Positions 1 through 8,253 are shown, counted from the first letter of the stretch. The stretch: DNA of 46,036 nt from Larkinella soli (GCF_003703975.1 NZ_QTJY01000031.1:1-46036); one strand, 5' to 3'. Translations and numbers: made by a program. Notes: generated by a model from the letters alone, not told the origin.

Positions 1-142
1 GCCGGGCTTCGGCGATGGTGATCGTAGTGTCGGGGGCTGATCCTGCCGGAGTCTTCATAATATCAGGGTCATGGCAGGAAAGAAGCATAATCAGACTTAG
101 CAGCGCCAGGCTTAAGCTGGTGCGAGGAATGGAAGTCAGCAT
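1..142 (-). CDS. Lipoprotein, N-terminal part only (runs off the left edge)
   Basis: Reading the minus strand from an ATG at 142-140 gives an open frame of 47 codons to the window edge. It begins MLTSIPRTSLSLALLSLIML and continues with LSC, a typical lipoprotein signal peptide (hydrophobic core, then a lipobox with Cys at about residue 23). After the Cys comes a short Asp/Pro/Thr-rich stretch, as in surface-tethered Bacteroidota lipoproteins. The body of the protein lies outside the window, so no function can be given. An 8-bp inverted repeat at 153-172 lies just upstream of the start. The gene points the same way as the two regulator genes at 338-1509 but is separated from them by 195 bases. 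Confidence 0.7.
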   Translation of the reverse strand, partial: MLTSIPRTSLSLALLSLIMLLSCHDPDIMKTPAGSAPDTTITIAEAR

Positions 143-152
143 ATAAGATATA

Positions 153-172
153 ATTTGCTTGCCAAAGCAAAT
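153..172. repeat. Inverted repeat upstream of the lipoprotein gene
   Basis: The arms ATTTGCTT (153-160) and AAGCAAAT (165-172) are perfect reverse complements around the spacer GCCA. The repeat lies 11 bases upstream of the lipoprotein ATG in an AT-rich stretch, so it could be an operator or a 5' mRNA hairpin. It has no T-run typical of a terminator. Confidence 0.4.
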
Positions 173-337
173 ATTAAATTTAACGAAATTGAAGTCAATC
201 AGGAGGTCCCCGAAAGTGGCAAATGTCACTCTGGAACTTAGGGAATGGCCCGGGTCGGGTTAGAAGGAGAGGCCGATGCGGGCCTTCGGATTGGGTCGGA
301 GGGAGAAATTCAGGCGGTTTTTAAGACATTCGGGACC

Positions 338-736
338 TTAGACGGCATGGGACCGGCCCAGGTGTTTCTGAATCTGGCCAATGAACTCGGCCGGCCGGAA
401 CGGTTTGGTGGTGAAGTCGTCGGCGCCCAGCTGAAAAGCTTTTTCGACATCGGTGGTTTCCTCGACGGCGGACAGAACGATGACCGGAATCCGGACATTC
501 AGCGTTTGCTTTACAAACTCGACGACCTCCAGGCCGCTATGGTAGGGCATCATCAGATCGGTGAGAACCAGGTCGGGAACCGAAGTTTTCAGGTAATCCA
601 GGGCCTGTCTGCCGTCGCTGGCCGGGACGACCCGGTAACCTTCCTTCTGCAGGCAATAGGTCAGCATTTTTAACATAAGGGGTTCATCCTCGGCCACCAG
701 AATGGTCGGGGTTGAATCGGGTGCATGTGAGGTCAT
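338..736 (-). CDS. CheY-like single-domain response regulator
   Basis: The 132-residue protein is a stand-alone receiver domain. It has the acidic pocket E16-D17, the phospho-acceptor D60 in LVLTDLMMP, S89 in VIVLSA and K111 in TTKPF, so every residue needed for phosphotransfer is present. There is no output domain, so it must act by protein contact or as a phosphate shuttle. It lies 8 bases downstream of the REC-HPt gene (745-1509) on the same strand and is probably co-transcribed with it. The natural reading is that the HPt passes phosphate from the hybrid kinase at 1754-5218 to this regulator. The receiver call is firm; the partner is inferred. Confidence 0.93.
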   Translation of the reverse strand: MTSHAPDSTPTILVAEDEPLMLKMLTYCLQKEGYRVVPASDGRQALDYLKTSVPDLVLTDLMMPYHSGLEVVEFVKQTLNVRIPVIVLSAVEETTDVEKAFQLGADDFTTKPFRPAEFIGQIQKHLGRSHAV

Positions 737-744
737 TCCTTCAA

Positions 745-1509
745 TTAACGTTTCAGCTGCTCGTCGAGAACGGCGAGGCCCAGGGTAATTTCATCGAACA
801 GGGAGGTAAGCTTTTCCCGGATGATCGACTCCGGTAAATCCGGGTTTTTCTCCAGTTTCTTCATTTCTGCCGCCACCCCCAGCATGGCCAGCGCGTTGAG
901 CGACGACTGAAAACGGTGCGCCAGATGCGTGAACGTACTCCGCGACTCCTCCTCCAGGGCCTGAAAAAGTCCGTTTCGGTTGCCGGGCAGTTCGTCCCGG
1001 AACGCCGTCAACAGTTCATTCAGCAATTCGGTGTCGCCGAACGTAATCTGTTCCAGATAATTCAGATCGACGACCGACGCCGTCGATACGGAAGGGCCGG
1101 ATGCCGACTGAATACCGGGCAAAAAACGAGCCAGCACCTCTTCCAGCTGGTCTTTCTGGATGGGCTTCGGCAAAAAGTCGTTCATTCCCACCTGCGCACA
1201 GCGCGGCCGGGCCTCGTGCTCCGGATAAGAGGTTACCGCCACGATGGGCGTCATCAGCTTCAATTCTCCGCGGATGAGGGTCGTCGCCGTCAGACCGTCC
1301 ATCTCCGGCATCTGTATATCCATCAGGATCAAATCTACCGCGTTCATTCTCAGGTAATCCACGGCCTTCCTGCCGTTATCAACGATCTCGGATCGGAGTC
1401 CGTATTTGCGGAGAAGGTTAGCCAGGAGGGCCTGGTTCAGAGAATTGTCCTCCACGATCAGAATGCGTGCCCCCGTAGTGGTGGCAGGTAAAGCGCCGGT
1501 TTGATTCAT
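745..1509 (-). CDS. Receiver-HPt phosphotransfer protein
   Basis: A 254-residue two-domain protein. Residues 14-130 are a receiver with acidic pocket E20-D21, phospho-acceptor D64 in LILMDIQMPEMDG and K115 in LPKP. A helical HPt-like domain follows a Ser/Ala-rich linker at about 145-254, with candidate phospho-His H198 in THLAHRFQSSLNALAMLG. The usual HPt signature is HxLKG(S/A); here the Lys and Gly positions are Gln and Ser, so activity is likely but not certain. The gene is divergent from the hybrid kinase at 1754 (244 bases between them) and upstream of the CheY-like gene at 338-736. It is the only HPt in a cluster with seven receivers, so it probably serves as the relay's hub. Confidence 0.9.
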   Translation of the reverse strand: MNQTGALPATTTGARILIVEDNSLNQALLANLLRKYGLRSEIVDNGRKAVDYLRMNAVDLILMDIQMPEMDGLTATTLIRGELKLMTPIVAVTSYPEHEARPRCAQVGMNDFLPKPIQKDQLEEVLARFLPGIQSASGPSVSTASVVDLNYLEQITFGDTELLNELLTAFRDELPGNRNGLFQALEEESRSTFTHLAHRFQSSLNALAMLGVAAEMKKLEKNPDLPESIIREKLTSLFDEITLGLAVLDEQLKR

Positions 1510-1718
1510 AAGTCCCCGAAAATTAATTGGGTGTGGCAGAGAGGAATGGATTCAGAAAAAGGTAGTATTCGGTGCAAAATACGATTTATTTCAATTTCCT
1601 TGTCCGAGAATCCGCATTAACCATACCATAAGCCTTTTAAAGTAATTTTATTTATAATTCGGTGACAGGAACGGTACAGTTTTTGGTCCATTCATTAATT
1701 CGGTATAAGTTTTAGGTG

Positions 1719-1726
1719 TAACTTTG
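1719..1726 (+). promoter_or_regulatory. Bacteroidota-type -7 box for the hybrid kinase gene
   Basis: TAACTTTG matches the Bacteroidota -7 consensus TAnnTTTG exactly and lies 34 bases before the ATG at 1760. No clear TTTG-type -33 element is visible at the usual distance. Confidence 0.42.
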
Positions 1727-1753
1727 TTCATATAATTTTCTTTAGGCCGGCTC

Positions 1754-4700
1754 GTGCGTATGCGACTTTCCCTGATCAACCGACTCTACCTTGGCTTCTT
1801 CCTGGCCATTCTTCTGGTTCTGTTTGTCGGCACGTTATCCTATCTCGCCTTTAACGACCAGGTAGCACAGGGCGCAAAATTTGCACATAGTAATCAGATA
1901 ATCAGCAAGGCACAGGAAATTGAGAAGCTGCTGGTCGATATGGAAACCGGCCGGCGGGGCTTTCGCGGGACCAATGAACCGCGTTTCCTGCAGCCCTACC
2001 GGATCGCCTTGCTGAAGATTGAACCTACCATTCGGGAATTGCAACAGCTGGTGTCCGATAATCCGCCGATGGCCGAGATGGCGGGCGGAATCGAGAAGGA
2101 AACCGAAGCCCTGCTGCTTTACTGGCAGAGCCTCGGCGACGATGCCAGCCGGTATGACCGGGCGACCATTATCCGGGTGACGGATCAGGAAAAAATCCGG
2201 ATGGACGCTGTCCGGCAACGGCTGAGCCGGATGATCAATGAAGAGAAGCGTTCGCTCGCCCTGCGGAACATTTCGTATACGGCTTCCATTCGTCAGGCGG
2301 CCTGGCAGGTCGTGATCGGCACCGCCCTGATCCTGGGAGTCGTCCTGGTCCTGATCTACTTCATTATCAAAGAATTTAAAAGCCGGCGGGCGGCCGAAGA
2401 ACGACTCCGCCATAATCTTGAGGAACTCGAACAGCTCAACCAGAATGGTACCGAAAAAAACTGGCTGCTGACCGGGATGTCCACCGTCAACGACTCCATG
2501 CAGGGCATCGAGGAACTGCCGGCGCTGGCACAGAATGTGTTGCGCAGCCTGACCGCCTACCTTGACGTTCCGGCGGGAGGGCTGTACTGTTACAGCGAAG
2601 AAAAACAGCGGCTGGAGTTGTGCGCTTCGGTTGCCTTTACCGCTCAGGCCCCGCGTTCCTATGGACTGGGTGAAGGGCTGGTCGGGCACGCGGCCACGGA
2701 CCGGATTCCGACGATCACCAGCCAGGTGCCCGCCGGTTACTGGTCGATCCGGTCGGGCAGCGGGGAGGCCGTTCCGGGTCAGGTCGTGTGCGTGCCGCTC
2801 TGGAATAACCGGGAACTGAAAGGCCTGATCGAACTGGCTTCGTTTCGGCCGGTCGATCAGGCGCAGCTGGCCCTGCTGAAAGCCGTAGCCGGTAACATTG
2901 CCGTCGCCGTCAACTCCACGGAAGCGAGACAGAAAGTGATGCAGCTGCTGGAACAGGTTCAGCATCAGAAAGAAACGCTTGAAAACCAGCAGGAAGAGTT
3001 GCGGCAGTCGAACGAGGAACTGACCCGTCAGGCCGAAATTCTCCAGGCTTCCGAAGAAGAACTGAAAGTTCAGGAAGAAGAACTGCGGCAGATCAACGCC
3101 GAACTGGAAGAAAAAAACGAAGCCGTCGAAGTGGCCCGCCAGTCGCTGATGCTTAAGGCGAAAGAACTGGAAGTAACCGGGAAATACAAGTCGGAATTCC
3201 TGGCCAATATGTCGCATGAGCTCCGGACCCCGCTCAACAGCGTGCTGATTCTGGCGAATCTCCTGGCGGAGAATAAGAATAAGAACCTGACCGACAAGCA
3301 GATCGAATACGCCAACGTCATTCATAAATCCGGCACCGACCTGCTGAACCTCATCAACGACATCCTCGATCTTTCCAAAATAGAAGCCGGCAAGATCGAT
3401 ATGGAAGTCGAGACGGTGGCCGTCAAAACGATGGTTCGGGATCTGGAGCAGCTCTTTCAGGTGGTGGCCGAACAGAAAGGCGTCAAACTGATCACGCGCG
3501 TCGACGAGTCGTTGCCGGCCTCGCTGACCGTGGCCCGCCAGCGGCTGGAGCAGGTCATCAAGAACCTGCTTTCGAATGCCTTCAAGTTTACCCCTTCGGG
3601 TGGTTCGGTTACGCTCTCCTTCAGCACCCACGGGCCGATGAGCGGATTCACCAACGAACCGCTCGTGAAAACGGACCGCATCCTGGGAATCTCCGTCACC
3701 GATACCGGGATCGGTATTCCCGAAAGCAAGCAGCAGGCCATTTTTGAGGCCTTCCAGCAGGCCGACGGTTCCACCAGCCGCAAATACGGCGGCACAGGCC
3801 TGGGCCTGTCCATCAGCAAGGAACTCGTCAAACGGCTCGGGGGCGAAATTCGGCTGCAAAGCGCCGAAGGCAGGGGCAGTACTTTCACGCTGTACCTGCC
3901 GCTGGAGCCGGCCGTTTCGCAGCCGGCGGCCGCCGAACCGGAACTGTCTTACGTTCCGGCGCAGGCACTGGCGCGGGACTTCGGGGCGGACGAGGATTTT
4001 GTCGAGCAGACTTCCCTGAAAGACGACCGCGACCACCTGCAGAAGGGGGATCCGATCATGCTCATCATTGAAGACGATCCGGCTTTTGCGGGTATCGTTC
4101 AGGATTTCGCCCGCCGGAAGAACTATAAAACCATCGTAGCACTCCGGGGCGACGAAGGCATCCATTACGCCCGTAAATACAAGCCGTCGGCAATCATTCT
4201 GGACATGCAGCTGCCGGTGGTCGACGGCTGGAGCGTCCTGAACTGGCTGAAAACCGACGACACGCTGAAGTCCATCCCCGTCCACGTCATTTCGGCCGCC
4301 GACGAACCGAAACTGCTCATCGGCGGGGCGCTGGCCTACCTGCGCAAGCCGGTCGAGAAGGAGGGCCTTGAAAAAGCGTTTTCGGCCATCGGCGATTTTC
4401 TGCAGGCCCGGGTCAAAAAGGTCCTGGTGCTGTCGGGGGATCATCTCGGGGACGATTCCCTCCGGCAGTTCATCGAGCAGCGCCAGTTCGAGATGGAATG
4501 TGAGTATGTCGGCACCGTGGAGGCTGCCGCGCAGAATCTGGGCCGGAAACCATACGACTGCCTGATCGTGGACATCGGCCGGGATCTGGAGAAAGGGCTG
4601 GAAGACCTGACGCGGCTGCGGGAGGTGATGACGTCCCGGCTTGTACCGGTGATCATCTATCTCGACCGGGACGTCAGCCAGAGCGATGAACGGAAGCTGC

Positions 4701-5218
4701 GAAAAGTCTCCGACGCCGTCATCCGGAAGTCGGCCCAGTCGATCGAGCGATTGATGGATGAGATGGAACTGTTCCTGTACAAGGTGCAGGAGATCGAGAA
4801 AAAACAGCTTCCCCAACCGATGGCGAAGGTCAGCGACCAGAGCCTCCGCGGCAAAAAGGTGCTGCTCGTCGACGACGACATGCGCAACGTCTTTGCCCTC
4901 AGTACGCTGCTGGAAGAACAGCAGATGAACGTGCTGACGGCCGGCGACGGCCGCGAAGCCCTCGATATGCTGAAGGAAAACGGCGATACGGACATTGTGC
5001 TGATGGACGTGATGATGCCCGAGATGGACGGCTACGAAGCCACCCGGCGCATCCGGGGCGACCTGAAGCTGCTCGAACTGCCCGTGATCGCCCTGACGGC
5101 CAAAGCCATGTCGGGCGACCGCGAAAAAGCCATCGAGGCCGGGGCTTCCGACTACATTACCAAGCCGGTCGACAGCGGGCGCCTGTTTTCACTCATGCGG
5201 GTTTGGTTATCCAGGTAA
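1754..5218 (+). CDS. CHASE3-GAF hybrid sensor histidine kinase with three receivers
   Basis: Up to 1154 residues if started at GTG 1754; the ATG at 1760 (MRLSLINRLY) is the more likely start. Order of parts: membrane helix 10-30; periplasmic CHASE3 domain about 40-175; second helix 183-205; GAF domain about 245-390; Glu/Gln-rich coiled coil 395-470; dimerisation domain with H488 in ANMSHELRTPL; ATPase domain with N608, DTGIGIP 650-656 and GTGLGL about 680-685; then three receivers. Receiver 1 has D817 and K865. Receiver 2 (about 888-1010) keeps D940 but lacks the paired acidic residues and looks degenerate. Receiver 3 has DDD 1040-1042, D1085 and K1137 and looks fully active. cheR starts 3 bases after the stop, so the genes are probably translationally coupled. 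The signal sensed is unknown. Confidence 0.95.
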   Translation: MRMRLSLINRLYLGFFLAILLVLFVGTLSYLAFNDQVAQGAKFAHSNQIISKAQEIEKLLVDMETGRRGFRGTNEPRFLQPYRIALLKIEPTIRELQQLVSDNPPMAEMAGGIEKETEALLLYWQSLGDDASRYDRATIIRVTDQEKIRMDAVRQRLSRMINEEKRSLALRNISYTASIRQAAWQVVIGTALILGVVLVLIYFIIKEFKSRRAAEERLRHNLEELEQLNQNGTEKNWLLTGMSTVNDSMQGIEELPALAQNVLRSLTAYLDVPAGGLYCYSEEKQRLELCASVAFTAQAPRSYGLGEGLVGHAATDRIPTITSQVPAGYWSIRSGSGEAVPGQVVCVPLWNNRELKGLIELASFRPVDQAQLALLKAVAGNIAVAVNSTEARQKVMQLLEQVQHQKETLENQQEELRQSNEELTRQAEILQASEEELKVQEEELRQINAELEEKNEAVEVARQSLMLKAKELEVTGKYKSEFLANMSHELRTPLNSVLILANLLAENKNKNLTDKQIEYANVIHKSGTDLLNLINDILDLSKIEAGKIDMEVETVAVKTMVRDLEQLFQVVAEQKGVKLITRVDESLPASLTVARQRLEQVIKNLLSNAFKFTPSGGSVTLSFSTHGPMSGFTNEPLVKTDRILGISVTDTGIGIPESKQQAIFEAFQQADGSTSRKYGGTGLGLSISKELVKRLGGEIRLQSAEGRGSTFTLYLPLEPAVSQPAAAEPELSYVPAQALARDFGADEDFVEQTSLKDDRDHLQKGDPIMLIIEDDPAFAGIVQDFARRKNYKTIVALRGDEGIHYARKYKPSAIILDMQLPVVDGWSVLNWLKTDDTLKSIPVHVISAADEPKLLIGGALAYLRKPVEKEGLEKAFSAIGDFLQARVKKVLVLSGDHLGDDSLRQFIEQRQFEMECEYVGTVEAAAQNLGRKPYDCLIVDIGRDLEKGLEDLTRLREVMTSRLVPVIIYLDRDVSQSDERKLRKVSDAVIRKSAQSIERLMDEMELFLYKVQEIEKKQLPQPMAKVSDQSLRGKKVLLVDDDMRNVFALSTLLEEQQMNVLTAGDGREALDMLKENGDTDIVLMDVMMPEMDGYEATRRIRGDLKLLELPVIALTAKAMSGDREKAIEAGASDYITKPVDSGRLFSLMRVWLSR

Positions 5219-5221
5219 ATT

Positions 5222-6055
5222 ATGATCAGCGAGGGAAAGGAACAGATCACGATGGAGGAACTGGAGGAAATCGTTCTTCTGATCCGGGGCCAGTACGGAT
5301 ATGACTTCGGGGATTATGCCCGGGCGTCGTTGCAGCGCCGGCTGGTCCGGTGCATGCAGCAGTCGGGCTGCCGCACACCCTATGAACTGAAATACCAGCT
5401 GACCAACGACAAGCGGTTTTTCGCCTGGTTTCTGGAAGCCCTGACTGTGAATGTGACGGAGATGTTCCGGGACCCGGCGTTTTACCGGGAACTTCGAAAC
5501 AACGTGCTGCCGAAACTCGCTTCCTACCCCATCATCAAGATCTGGCACGCGGGCTGTGCCACGGGCGAGGAAGTGTTCTCGATGGCCATCCTGCTGCACG
5601 AAGCCGGTCTGCTGGAGCGGACCCGCCTGTATGCCACGGATCTGAACCCGGCCAACCTCGACCGGGCCCGGCAGGGAATCGTTCCGCTGCAACAGATGAA
5701 AGATTATACTTTTAATTACATCCAGTCCGGTGGAGGGAATGATTTTTCGTCGTATTATACGGCCCGGTACGAAAATGCGATCATTCACAAGGAGTACCGG
5801 AAAAATATCGTATTTGCCATGCACAATCTGGCCGCCGATCAGGTTTTCAACGAATTTCAGCTGATCTGCTGCCGGAATGTCCTGATTTACTTCAACCGTG
5901 ACCTCCAGAACCGCGCCGTAACCCTGTTTCGGGACAGTCTGGCCCCCCTGGGTTATCTGGCCCTGGGCATGAAGGAATCTCTGTTGTTTACGGACGTACG
6001 GGATCATTTCGAAGCCGTCCATCCTGCAGTACGGATTTACCGGAGCAAAATGTGA
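5222..6055 (+). CDS. cheR: CheR-type protein-glutamate O-methyltransferase
   Basis: The 277-residue protein has the CheR all-alpha N-terminal domain (about 10-80) followed by the SAM-dependent methyltransferase domain. Visible family motifs are TVNVTEMFRDP, the SAM-binding loop WHAGCATGEEVFSMA and CCRNVLIYF near the C-terminus. CheR proteins methylate glutamates on chemoreceptors using S-adenosylmethionine. There is no C-terminal TPR domain. The gene follows the hybrid kinase after 3 bases and is followed by cheB after 9 bases, so the three are one operon. No methyl-accepting receptor, CheA or CheW is encoded nearby, so the substrate is unclear; the coiled coil of the hybrid kinase is a candidate. 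Confidence 0.93.
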   Translation: MISEGKEQITMEELEEIVLLIRGQYGYDFGDYARASLQRRLVRCMQQSGCRTPYELKYQLTNDKRFFAWFLEALTVNVTEMFRDPAFYRELRNNVLPKLASYPIIKIWHAGCATGEEVFSMAILLHEAGLLERTRLYATDLNPANLDRARQGIVPLQQMKDYTFNYIQSGGGNDFSSYYTARYENAIIHKEYRKNIVFAMHNLAADQVFNEFQLICCRNVLIYFNRDLQNRAVTLFRDSLAPLGYLALGMKESLLFTDVRDHFEAVHPAVRIYRSKM

Positions 6056-6064
6056 TGAACACCG

Positions 6065-6640
6065 ATGAAAAAACGGTCGTTTGAGGTGGTGGCGATTGGC
6101 GGGTCGGCCGGTAGTATGCCGGTGGTCCGTGAGCTACTGGAATCGATGCCCGGGCCGCTGCGGTTTACCGTCATCATCATCCTGCACCGGCTGAAGAACG
6201 TTCACAGTGAGATGGCCCGGCTGCTGTCGGTCGGACTGAAGGGGTTCCGGGTGCGGGAGCCCGACGACAAGGAACCGCTGAAGGAGCGGAGTGCCTATCT
6301 GGTTCCGCAGAATTATCACCTGCTGATCGAAGCGGATAAAACCGTCTGCCTCGATTATTCGGAACCGGTCCATCACAGCCGGCCGTCGATCGACGTCACG
6401 TTTGAAAGCGTCGCCCGGGTGTATGCCGGCCGGGCGGTGGCTATCCTGCTGAGCGGAGCCAGCCGGGACGGCGCCGACGGCCTGTTCGCCGTCATCGCCA
6501 ACGGCGGGGTCGGCATTGTTCAGGACCCCGCCACCGCCGAATACCAGACCATGCCCCAGGCCGCCATCACCCGCACCGACCGGGCGCTGGTGATGAAACC
6601 GGGTGAAATCGCTGCTTATCTGCAAACATTAAACGGTTAA
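6065..6640 (+). CDS. cheB: CheB-type protein-glutamate methylesterase, catalytic domain only
   Basis: The 191-residue protein is the CheB esterase domain without the usual N-terminal receiver. The catalytic residues can be placed: S14 in AIGGSAGS, H41 in IIILHR and D135 in LLSGASRDGADGL. The length fits a bare catalytic domain, whereas classical CheB is about 350 residues. It would remove methyl groups added by the CheR upstream, or deamidate glutamines. Without a fused receiver, its activity may be controlled by one of the separate regulators in the cluster. It lies between cheR and the REC-kinase gene, with gaps of 9 and 11 bases. Confidence 0.92.
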   Translation: MKKRSFEVVAIGGSAGSMPVVRELLESMPGPLRFTVIIILHRLKNVHSEMARLLSVGLKGFRVREPDDKEPLKERSAYLVPQNYHLLIEADKTVCLDYSEPVHHSRPSIDVTFESVARVYAGRAVAILLSGASRDGADGLFAVIANGGVGIVQDPATAEYQTMPQAAITRTDRALVMKPGEIAAYLQTLNG

Positions 6641-6651
6641 TTTAAAGATAA

Positions 6652-7764
6652 ATGCTACCTGTTAATCAGCCTCATGAATTCACCATCATGCTGGTGGACG
6701 ACCGCGAAGAAAACCTGCTTGTCCTGGAGGAGATGCTGGCGGAAGAAGGACGGTCGTTTTTAAAGGCTACATCGGGCAACGAAGCCCTGCGACAAATCCT
6801 GAAAAACGACCGGATCGGCCTGGTGATGCTCGACGTGCAGATGCCGGAGATGGACGGGTTCGAGGTGGCCCGGCTGCTGAAGTCGAACCCGAAGACCAGG
6901 GATATCTCCATCATTTTCGTGACGGCCATCAGCAAGGAGGAGCAATACGTCCTGAAAGGATTTGAAGAAGGGGCCGTGGATTACCTCCAGAAACCGCTGG
7001 ACGTGAACGTCACCAAAGCCAAGGTGAACGTGTTCCAGCGGCTTTATCACTACCAGCAGAATCTGAAGGATACCGCCATTCAGCTCGATAAGATCAATAA
7101 GCAGCTGGAGAAGTTCGTCTATATCGTCGCCCACGACCTGAAGTCGCCCCTGACCGGCATGATCGCGGCCCTGTCGCTGCTGGAGATGAAAAGCGCCGAC
7201 AACCGTCTGTCGCAGCACGAAGTGATCGAATACGTCGGGCATTCGAAGTCGGCGGCCTTCCACCTGTCCAACATGATCAATTCCCTGCTCGATTTTTCCC
7301 GGAAAAACGTCGCCCAGCAGACGGTCGAGGAGGTGGATGTACACGAACTGGTCGAGCAGATCGCCCTGCTGCTGTTCCCGCCCCGGCACATCAGCATCGA
7401 CATCGAAGGCCAGCTGCCCGTACTGTGGACCAAGAAAATCAAACTCCAGCAGATTTTCCAGAACCTGCTCAGCAACGCCATCAAGTACAACGACAAACCG
7501 GTGGGGCTGATCGAGGTCGGCTGCCGGGAGTGCGATCATAACTTCCGGTTCTACGTGAAAGATAACGGTCCGGGCATCCCGGCCGACGAGCAGGAAACGA
7601 TCTTCAAACTGTTCGAAACGGGAGGCAACTCCTCCCAGGGAGACAGCAGCACCGGCGTCGGGCTGTTCATCCTGCGGATGCTCGTCGAAGAACAGGGAGG
7701 GCGGATCTGGGTGGAATCCACGCCCGGCAAAGGCAGCACCTTCTTTTTTGAATGGATGAAGTAG
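6652..7764 (+). CDS. Response regulator-histidine kinase (REC-HisKA-HATPase)
   Basis: A 370-residue soluble protein with no membrane segment. The N-terminal receiver (about 11-128) has D16-D17, D61 in VMLDVQMPEMDG and K114 in LQKP. A short helical linker leads to a dimerisation domain with H161 in IVAHDLKSPLTG, then an ATPase domain with N275 in NLLSNAIKYND, DNGPGIP at 304-310 and a GVGL box at about 335-338. Such proteins are driven by phosphorylation of their own receiver rather than by a membrane sensor, so this one can act as a second tier after the hybrid kinase. It starts 11 bases after cheB and is followed after 19 bases by the Rcp1-like regulator, its likely output. Confidence 0.94.
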   Translation: MLPVNQPHEFTIMLVDDREENLLVLEEMLAEEGRSFLKATSGNEALRQILKNDRIGLVMLDVQMPEMDGFEVARLLKSNPKTRDISIIFVTAISKEEQYVLKGFEEGAVDYLQKPLDVNVTKAKVNVFQRLYHYQQNLKDTAIQLDKINKQLEKFVYIVAHDLKSPLTGMIAALSLLEMKSADNRLSQHEVIEYVGHSKSAAFHLSNMINSLLDFSRKNVAQQTVEEVDVHELVEQIALLLFPPRHISIDIEGQLPVLWTKKIKLQQIFQNLLSNAIKYNDKPVGLIEVGCRECDHNFRFYVKDNGPGIPADEQETIFKLFETGGNSSQGDSSTGVGLFILRMLVEEQGGRIWVESTPGKGSTFFFEWMK

Positions 7765-7783
7765 GCGCCCGCCGAAGCGGAAT

Positions 7784-8215
7784 ATGGAAAAGAACATGAC
7801 GATCTGCGTAGTGGAGGATGATCAGACGGATTTCGATCACATCATCCGGGCCATCGGACTCATCTCACCCCAGCTTCAGGTCCGGCGGTTTCTGCACGGA
7901 GCCGCCCTGCTGAATTACCTCAGTCAGGCCGTGCCGGGGGCCTATCCGTCCCTCATCATTCTGGACTTCTACCTGCCGGTGTTCGACGGCCTGAAAACCC
8001 TACGTCGGCTGAAAGAGAACGAAACCGTGCGGCAGATTCCGGTGCTGATGTGGTCGGGGTCGTCGCGGTCCGAGGATATTTCCCAGGCGTACCGGCTGGG
8101 TGCCGGAGCCTTTCATACCAAACCCGATCTGTTCGAAGACTGGGAGGACCTGATGCGGGTGACGCTTCGTTACTGGCTCTCGACTGTCCAGCTCCCGCTC
8201 TCGCCCGGCTACTGA
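7784..8215 (+). CDS. Rcp1-like single-domain response regulator
   Basis: A 143-residue receiver of the Rcp1 type (phytochrome-partner-like): VVEDDQTDF at 9-17, phospho-acceptor D61 in LIILDFYLPVFDGL, S91 in LMWSGSS and K113 in HTKPD. It has no output domain. It is the last gene of the plus-strand run that begins with the hybrid kinase, and the gap to the REC-kinase gene is 19 bases. Rcp1-type regulators usually receive phosphate from the kinase encoded just upstream, here 6652-7764. What it acts on is not shown by the sequence. Confidence 0.92.
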   Translation: MEKNMTICVVEDDQTDFDHIIRAIGLISPQLQVRRFLHGAALLNYLSQAVPGAYPSLIILDFYLPVFDGLKTLRRLKENETVRQIPVLMWSGSSRSEDISQAYRLGAGAFHTKPDLFEDWEDLMRVTLRYWLSTVQLPLSPGY

Positions 8216-8222
8216 CCGCCCA

Positions 8223-8253
8223 AATTCTGTAAAGCCGGTCCGGAATTCTGTAA
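8223..8253. repeat. 10-bp direct repeat, 21-bp period, upstream of the copper operon
   Basis: AATTCTGTAA occurs at 8223-8232 and again at 8244-8253, exactly two helical turns apart. The pair lies in the 98-base gap upstream of the HMA gene at 8314. Two identical half-sites on one DNA face are typical of a dimeric regulator that binds in tandem. No regulator gene is adjacent. Confidence 0.5.

Noticed and set aside
1835-4816. 993-codon open frame antisense to the hybrid kinase
   Set aside because: It mirrors the kinase gene, has no domain or signal, and is rich in His/Gln/Arg as expected for the complement of high-GC coding sequence.
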